Below, piece by piece: positions 59,664 through 64,000 of a stretch of 64,000 nucleotides of DNA. Origin of the DNA: Photobacterium phosphoreum (GTDB lineage: Bacteria > Pseudomonadota > Gammaproteobacteria > Enterobacterales > Vibrionaceae); contig NZ_MSCQ01000001.1 of assembly GCF_002954725.1 (NCBI RefSeq), positions 2,504,074 through 2,568,073 of the forward strand, in the 5' to 3' direction. Each line of letters begins with the position of its first letter. Position 1 is the stretch's first letter. A program made the position numbers and the translations under genes. The notes beneath the pieces are model-generated. The model was not told where the DNA came from. It saw only the letters and a list, made by a program, of their open reading frames with translations, and did not search any database.

Positions 59664-60995
59664 ATGTCTGAGATGACTCCTCGCGAAATCGTTCACGAGC
59701 TTGACCGCCATATTATCGGTCAAGACAAAGCCAAGCGAGCGGTTGCGATTGCACTGCGTAACCGCTGGCGTCGTATGCAGCTTCCTGAAGAGCTGCGGGT
59801 TGAAGTAACCCCTAAAAACATTTTAATGATTGGTCCAACAGGCGTAGGTAAAACTGAAATAGCGCGTCGTTTAGCTAAACTGGCAAATGCACCGTTCATT
59901 AAAGTTGAAGCGACTAAATTTACTGAAGTCGGTTATGTCGGTAAAGAAGTCGAAACCATTATTCGTGATCTGACTGATGTCGCTGTCAAAATGGTGCATC
60001 AACAAGCAACAGAAAAAGTACGTGTCCATGCGGAAGAATTAGCAGAAGAACGTATTCTTGATGTGCTATTACCACCAGCACGTGATGCTTGGGGACAAAA
60101 CGAAGAAGCACCAACAGAATCAACGACGCGTCAATCTTTCCGTAAGAAATTACGTGAAGGGAAACTTGATGATAAAGAAATCGAGATTGATGTTGCCGCA
60201 CCACAAATGGGCGTTGAAATTATGGCGCCTCCTGGTATGGAAGAAATGACCAACCAGTTACAAGGTATGTTCCAAAACCTTGCAGGCAACACCAGCAAAA
60301 AACGCAAAATGAAAATTAAAGATGCGTTAAAAGCAGCAACTGAAGAAGAAGCCGCTAAACTGGTAAACCAAGAAGAACTTAAAGAACAAGCTATTTTTGC
60401 GGTTGAAAATAATGGTATCGTCTTTATTGATGAAATCGATAAGATCTGTAAGCGTGGCGAATCATCTGGCCCTGACGTTTCTCGTGAAGGTGTACAGCGC
60501 GACCTACTACCATTGGTTGAAGGCAGCACAGTATCAACTAAACACGGTATGGTTAAAACAGACCACATCCTATTTATTGCTTCTGGTGCATTCCAAGTCG
60601 CTAAACCATCAGACTTAATCCCTGAATTGCAAGGTCGTCTACCTATTCGTGTTGAGCTAGAAGCATTAACAAGTCACGACTTTAAACGTATTCTTACGGA
60701 GCCAAAAGCATCATTAACGCAACAATACGTGGCGCTAATGGCGACAGAATCGGTTGATATCGAATTCAACGCAGAGGGTGTTAATAGCTTGGCTGAAGCA
60801 GCATGGCAGGTAAATGAGCGCACAGAAAATATTGGTGCCCGCCGTTTATACACTGTTATGGAACGCCTAATGGAAGAAATTTCTTATGATGCTAGCGAAA
60901 AAGCAGGTGAGAAATTCCTGATCGATGATGCTTATGTACAAGCTCGTCTAGGTGAATTTGTTGCCGATGAAGATCTTAGTCGCTTCATTCTATAA
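59664..60995 (+). CDS. hslU: HslU ATPase (ClpY) of the HslUV protease
   Basis: HslU is an AAA+ unfoldase that feeds HslV. The 443 residues equal the E. coli length. Walker A is [14 protein letters not shown] near 56, Walker [12 protein letters not shown] near 252, and the I-domain lies between (about 110-240). The sensor-2 segment [20 protein letters not shown] is near 390. TAAGGAAG precedes ATG 59664. It ends at a strong terminator. Confidence 0.98.
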   Translation: MSEMTPREIVHELDRHIIGQDKAKRAVAIALRNRWRRMQLPEELRVEVTPKNILMIGPTGVGKTEIARRLAKLANAPFIKVEATKFTEVGYVGKEVETIIRDLTDVAVKMVHQQATEKVRVHAEELAEERILDVLLPPARDAWGQNEEAPTESTTRQSFRKKLREGKLDDKEIEIDVAAPQMGVEIMAPPGMEEMTNQLQGMFQNLAGNTSKKRKMKIKDALKAATEEEAAKLVNQEELKEQAIFAVENNGIVFIDEIDKICKRGESSGPDVSREGVQRDLLPLVEGSTVSTKHGMVKTDHILFIASGAFQVAKPSDLIPELQGRLPIRVELEALTSHDFKRILTEPKASLTQQYVALMATESVDIEFNAEGVNSLAEAAWQVNERTENIGARRLYTVMERLMEEISYDASEKAGEKFLIDDAYVQARLGEFVADEDLSRFIL

Positions 60996-61023
60996 TCGGC
61001 GCTAAAGACAACAATTAATTCTA

Positions 61024-61056
61024 AAAACGGTGCGTTCTATCGCACCGTTTTTTTTT
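61024..61056 (+). terminator. Terminator after hslU
   Basis: Stem AAAACGGTGCG / CGCACCGTTTT (61024-61034, 61041-61051), 6-base loop, with T9 overlapping the arm. Confidence 0.93.
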
Positions 61057-61146
61057 GTTCTTTAACAAACATTGATGGGATAAATTTGCGCATGAACAAA
61101 TTTACGCCATAATACCTTTTCAATATCCACTTTAAGTATCTAATTT

Positions 61147-62055
61147 ATGAACTCACCCTCTTCACTGACAATTTGGTTAGATGCCGCAAGACCAAAAACG
61201 TTACCCCTCGCCATCGCATCGATTGTGTGCGGTAGTGCTGTGGCAAAATGGCATGGCAGTTTTTCTGCTAGCATTGCCGCGCTCGCTTTATTAACGGCCT
61301 TGTTGTTACAAATCCTATCTAACCTTGCCAATGATTATGGCGATGCTGTTAAAGGCACGGACAATGATGACCGCTTAGGCCCTCAACGTGCAATGCAATC
61401 AGGTTTAGTGACCGCAGCGACAATGCGTAAGGCGATGATTATTAATATTATCCTTACCGCTATCAGTGGCTTAACCTTAATTTTAATTGCGTGTAAAAAC
61501 CCCCATGATATTGTCGGCTTTTTAGTGCTGGGATTACTGGCAATTGCCGCTTCCATTGCCTATACCGTCGGTAATAAGCCTTATGGCTATCGTGGCCTTG
61601 GGGATTTATCCGTACTGATATTTTTTGGCTGGTTAGGCGTTGCTGGGACCTATTATTTACAAGCAGGTCAAATTGATTCATTGATCATGCTACCTGCAAC
61701 CGCGTGTGGTTTATTAGCTGTTGGCGTGCTCAATATTAATAATCTGCGTGATATTGATAACGACAAAGCATGCGGCAAACAAACTTTAGTGGTACGAATG
61801 GGTCCACGCTGGGGGCGTAAATACCACCTTATCTTACTTTCCACGAGTGTGATATTTTTTAGTTTATTTGCGCTATTAGAAGTGAAGTCACTGTTTGGAT
61901 GGTTATTTATTCTAAGTCTGCCACTACTGATTAATCATGGCCGTCAGGTATACCGTTCTACTGATGGCGCAGCCCTGAGACCGATGATGGCAACCATGGT
62001 TAAGTGTGCATTAATCACCAATCTTTTATTTGCGGTTGGGATGATGCTAGCATAA
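61147..62055 (+). CDS. menA: 1,4-Dihydroxy-2-naphthoate polyprenyltransferase
   Basis: MenA is an integral-membrane UbiA-family enzyme that prenylates 1,4-dihydroxy-2-naphthoate to demethylmenaquinone for anaerobic respiration. The 302 residues show eight or nine membrane helices and the two Asp-rich motifs: NDYGDAVKGTDNDDR (about 62-76) and NNLRDIDNDKACGKQT (about 197-212). The N terminus is WLDAARPKTLPLAIASI, typical of MenA. ATG 61147 has no strong ribosome site. It is convergent with zapB; rraA, which follows menA in E. coli, is absent. Confidence 0.95.
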   Translation: MNSPSSLTIWLDAARPKTLPLAIASIVCGSAVAKWHGSFSASIAALALLTALLLQILSNLANDYGDAVKGTDNDDRLGPQRAMQSGLVTAATMRKAMIINIILTAISGLTLILIACKNPHDIVGFLVLGLLAIAASIAYTVGNKPYGYRGLGDLSVLIFFGWLGVAGTYYLQAGQIDSLIMLPATACGLLAVGVLNINNLRDIDNDKACGKQTLVVRMGPRWGRKYHLILLSTSVIFFSLFALLEVKSLFGWLFILSLPLLINHGRQVYRSTDGAALRPMMATMVKCALITNLLFAVGMMLA

Positions 62056-62062
62056 ATAAAAC

Positions 62063-62107
62063 ATCGGCTCGGTATCGCATCCTTTCAGGACATGATACCG
62101 AGCCGAT
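62063..62107. terminator. Long hairpin between convergent menA and zapB
   Basis: A 14-bp perfect stem ATCGGCTCGGTATC / GATACCGAGCCGAT (62063-62076, 62094-62107). Inside it a TCCT-TTC-AGGA mini-stem (62080-62090) is separated by short internal loops. T tracts are weak on both sides, so it is either a bidirectional terminator or a transcript-stabilising structure. Confidence 0.75.
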
Positions 62108-62131
62108 AATCGTATTCAATTAAAGATGCGA

Positions 62132-62374
62132 TTATTCTACGCTATCCATTTTACCTAGTAGCGTACGTACGCGATCTTGCCATACATTATGCTCGCCACG
62201 TAGTGCTTCGTTATCTTGAACAAGACTCTCACGACCAGAGCGTAGTTCTTGTGCTTCCATAGCTAGGCTATCATTTTTTTCTTTTAGTTCATCAATTTCC
62301 ATTTGTAGCAAAGAAATTGAATCCACAGCCATTTGAACTTTGGCTTCCAATTTTTCCAACATTTCTAGAGACAT
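62132..62374 (-). CDS. zapB: Cell division protein ZapB
   Basis: ZapB is a cytoplasmic coiled-coil protein that links FtsZ-bound ZapA to MatP and the chromosome. The 80-residue protein begins [20 protein letters not shown], like E. coli [15 protein letters not shown], and is coiled coil throughout ([20 protein letters not shown]) with [12 protein letters not shown] at the end. ATG at 62374 matches the family start; AGGTG is 7 bp before it. ATG at 62398 is an alternative with its own AAGGT, giving 88 residues. It is adjacent to glpF as in E. coli. Confidence 0.93.
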   Translation of the reverse strand: MSLEMLEKLEAKVQMAVDSISLLQMEIDELKEKNDSLAMEAQELRSGRESLVQDNEALRGEHNVWQDRVRTLLGKMDSVE

Positions 62375-62735
62375 ATTGTTCACCTGATCTATGCCCATAT
62401 ATTTACCTTAACAATTGAAGGTAATCTCTACGGGCAGGGTTATATATATTTAACAGCTATTCTAGCGAGGCAATGGCTCGCTGACATCTACATTTCCATT
62501 GCATTGGTGCAAATGAATAAAAATCATACAAGTATGATGTAATTTTTGCAAAGTAAGCCACTTTAGCCCTTTTAAACAGCCAAATTCAACAATCTTAACT
62601 CTACTTTACACCACGTTAATGCCCTCGATACCTCACTTCACACCTAGCCATCAATAATGTGATATCTGCGAACTTTCTCAAATTCTATACCACATTACCA
62701 TGATAATTTAACGCCACGATTTTATATTCCATAAC

Positions 62736-62749
62736 CGTCATTAATGACG
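62736..62749. promoter_or_regulatory. Perfect 14-bp palindrome upstream of glpF
   Basis: CGTCATTAATGACG, fully symmetric, about 212 bp before glpF. It does not match GlpR or CRP sites. A regulator cannot be named. Confidence 0.4.
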
Positions 62750-62843
62750 ACGGAACTAGCGCCTTGTTAAAGTCACAATCAATGATCTCACCCTTCCAAT
62801 ACAACAATAAAAACCCATCAAGCGCTCACTTTAGAAAACAATT

Positions 62844-62861
62844 AATGCTCGAACGCACATT
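62844..62861 (+). promoter_or_regulatory. GlpR-like operator upstream of glpF
   Basis: AATGCTCGAACGCACATT matches the GlpR consensus (WATKYTCGWWCGARMATW) at 17 of 18 positions, from memory of that consensus. It lies 100 bp before glpF, consistent with glycerol-3-phosphate control of glpFK. Confidence 0.72.
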
Positions 62862-62960
62862 TTTGCGCCATTATTATTTTAAAAAAAAAGTAATTATTGT
62901 AAATTACCGAGCATAAAAATAACCAAATACCCTACATTACCCATCAAAAGGACTGACAAT

Positions 62961-63812
62961 ATGACAAGTTCCAAACCTAATGCACTCATCGGAGAATGTT
63001 TAGCGGAATTTATTGGTACTGGGCTACTGATATTTTTTGGTGTTGGCTGTGTCGCGGCAATGAAACTAACTGGCGCCGATTTTGGTCAATGGGAAATAAG
63101 TATCATGTGGGGGCTTGGCGTTGCCATTGCGATTTATGTGACTGCTGGGGTTTCTGGCGCCCATTTAAATCCAGCAGTGACCATTGCGTTAGCCAGTTTC
63201 CATGGTTTTAATAAACGTAAAGTTTTACCGTATATTATGGCGCAGGTATTAGGTGCTTTTGCCGCGGCAGCATTAATTTATGGCTTATACAGCAACTTAT
63301 TTACAGATTATGAGACCAGCCATAACATTATTCGAGGCACAGTAGCCAGCCTTGATACTGCCTCCATTTTTTCAACGTTCCCGCATCCATCATTAAGTTT
63401 TAGCGGTGCATTCGCGGTTGAATTTACCATTACCGCAGTCTTAATGTTCGCTATCTTAGCCATTGGCGACGATAAAAATGGTGCTCCTCGTGGCGCAATG
63501 GGTCCATTACTGATTGGTTTATTGATTGCCGTAATTGGCGGATCACTTGGGCCACTAACAGGCTTTGCTATGAATCCTGCGCGTGATTTTGGTCCAAAAC
63601 TACTGACCTTCTTTGCGGGTTGGGACAGCGTTGCACTAACAGGTGCTAAAGATATTCCTTACTTTATCGTTCCTATCCTAGCCCCAATTTGCGGCGCTCT
63701 ATTTGGTGGCTGGGCATACCCTAAATTGATGGGAATTTATCTACCAGGTAATAAATGTACTCTGCCTAATAAATGTGAAACCAATACTGATACACCAAAG
63801 GTTGAAGCGTAA
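62961..63812 (+). CDS. glpF: Glycerol uptake facilitator GlpF
   Basis: GlpF is an aquaglyceroporin that lets glycerol enter by diffusion. The 283 residues have six membrane helices and two half-helices with the pore motifs HLNPAVT (about residue 71) and MNPARDFGP (about 207). The Asp/Arg in NPARDFGP mark the glycerol-facilitator branch rather than a strict aquaporin. AAAAGGACTGAC precedes ATG 62961. It is followed by glpK after a hairpin-bearing gap. Confidence 0.96.
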   Translation: MTSSKPNALIGECLAEFIGTGLLIFFGVGCVAAMKLTGADFGQWEISIMWGLGVAIAIYVTAGVSGAHLNPAVTIALASFHGFNKRKVLPYIMAQVLGAFAAAALIYGLYSNLFTDYETSHNIIRGTVASLDTASIFSTFPHPSLSFSGAFAVEFTITAVLMFAILAIGDDKNGAPRGAMGPLLIGLLIAVIGGSLGPLTGFAMNPARDFGPKLLTFFAGWDSVALTGAKDIPYFIVPILAPICGALFGGWAYPKLMGIYLPGNKCTLPNKCETNTDTPKVEA

Positions 63813-63828
63813 TATTTTATCTAATAAC

Positions 63829-63867
63829 AAAGCCTGAATATCATTAATTACATAATTATCAGGCTTT
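63829..63867 (+). other. Intercistronic hairpin between glpF and glpK
   Basis: Arms AAAGCCTGA / TCAGGCTTT (63829-63837, 63859-63867) with an AT-rich 21-base interval, followed by CCC rather than T. The missing U tract argues against full termination, so it may set the glpF to glpK ratio or stabilise mRNA. Confidence 0.6.
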
Positions 63868-63906
63868 CCCCTACTCTAATATAAGAAAGACAACGAGGAA
63901 CGCATC

Positions 63907-64000
63907 ATGACTACTGAACGGAAATATATTGTGGCACTCGATCAAGGAACTACCAGCTCTCGAGCAGTGGTGCTCGATCACAATGCTAATATCGTTTGTT
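63907..64000 (+). CDS. glpK: Glycerol kinase, N-terminal fragment (runs off window)
   Basis: Glycerol kinase phosphorylates glycerol to glycerol 3-phosphate, trapping it after GlpF entry. Only 31 codons are visible: [20 protein letters not shown], then [11 protein letters not shown]. The phosphate-1 motif of the FGGY kinase fold, [13 protein letters not shown], is complete. ATG at 63907 has CGAGGAACG upstream. The gene continues past the window. It lies 94 bp after glpF, as in E. coli glpFK. Confidence 0.96.
   Translation, partial: MTTERKYIVALDQGTTSSRAVVLDHNANIVC

Larger units (their letters stand above)
62375..62960. other. Control region between zapB and glpF
   Basis: 586 bp without a gene, divergent. 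It contains a 14-bp palindrome (62736-62749), a GlpR-like operator (62844-62861) and a second right half-site CGAGCATA (62908-62915). No full CRP site was found. The zapB promoter must also lie here. Confidence 0.6.

Noticed and set aside
62640-62690. CRP site in the glpF upstream region (AATGTGATATC)
   Set aside because: The left half matches TGTGA but the right half has no TCACA at the required spacing.

Overview
This 64 kb window is chromosomal core DNA of a gamma-proteobacterium of the family Vibrionaceae. It is AT-rich, and the gene set fits Photobacterium or a close Vibrio/Aliivibrio relative; I cannot name a species. The family call rests on an AphA orthologue next to ppc, the ArgH-acetyltransferase fusion, the peroxiredoxin-glutaredoxin fusion divergent from oxyR, and the gene orders tuf-fusA-rpsG-rpsL-tusBCD, crp-astDA-argD-pabA and priA-cytR-ftsN-hslVU-menA. 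I see no rRNA, tRNA, CRISPR, prophage, insertion sequence or integron, and almost every long reading frame is a recognisable housekeeping gene.

Layout. 1-6 kb: translation cluster on the minus strand (tuf, fusA, rpsG, rpsL behind a strong promoter; tusBCD for tRNA 2-thiolation; yheO). 6-17 kb: fkpA, a beta-propeller lipoprotein, slyX, slyD, yheV, kefB-kefG, yheS, a frame-broken yheT, yheU, prkB, yhfA. 17-24 kb: crp, a small unknown gene, then arginine/ornithine catabolism (a DUF1338 gene, astD, astA, argD) and pabA. 24-31 kb: the aroK-aroB-damX-dam-rpe-gph-trpS block, interrupted by a convergent DUF2970 gene. 31-38.5 kb: pilMNOPQ for type IV pili, divergent from mrcA. 38.6-40.4 kb: oxyR and its peroxiredoxin-glutaredoxin target. 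40.5-45.7 kb: arginine biosynthesis argCBGH with an acetyltransferase fused to ArgH; argE is not where relatives carry it. 46-50 kb: ppc and aphA. 50-54 kb: metBL divergent from metJ across tandem Met boxes. 54-62 kb: rpmE, priA, cytR, ftsN, hslVU, menA. 62-64 kb: zapB, then glpF and the first bases of glpK behind a GlpR-like operator.

The most unusual feature is a set of short tandem-repeat tracts with 7, 9 and 10 bp units. Most lie just after stop codons or inside low-complexity coding sequence. One, four copies of a 10-mer in yheT at 14711-14750, breaks the reading frame by exactly two extra units, so yheT is either a slippage-switched gene or a fresh pseudogene. Legible regulatory sites include a four-half-site OxyR box, tandem Met boxes, CRP sites before crp and cytR, a GlpR-like palindrome before glpF, and a consensus promoter for the str operon. 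I found no convincing undescribed multi-gene system; the best leads are the repeat tracts, the missing argE, the seven-bladed propeller lipoprotein and the small gene after crp.
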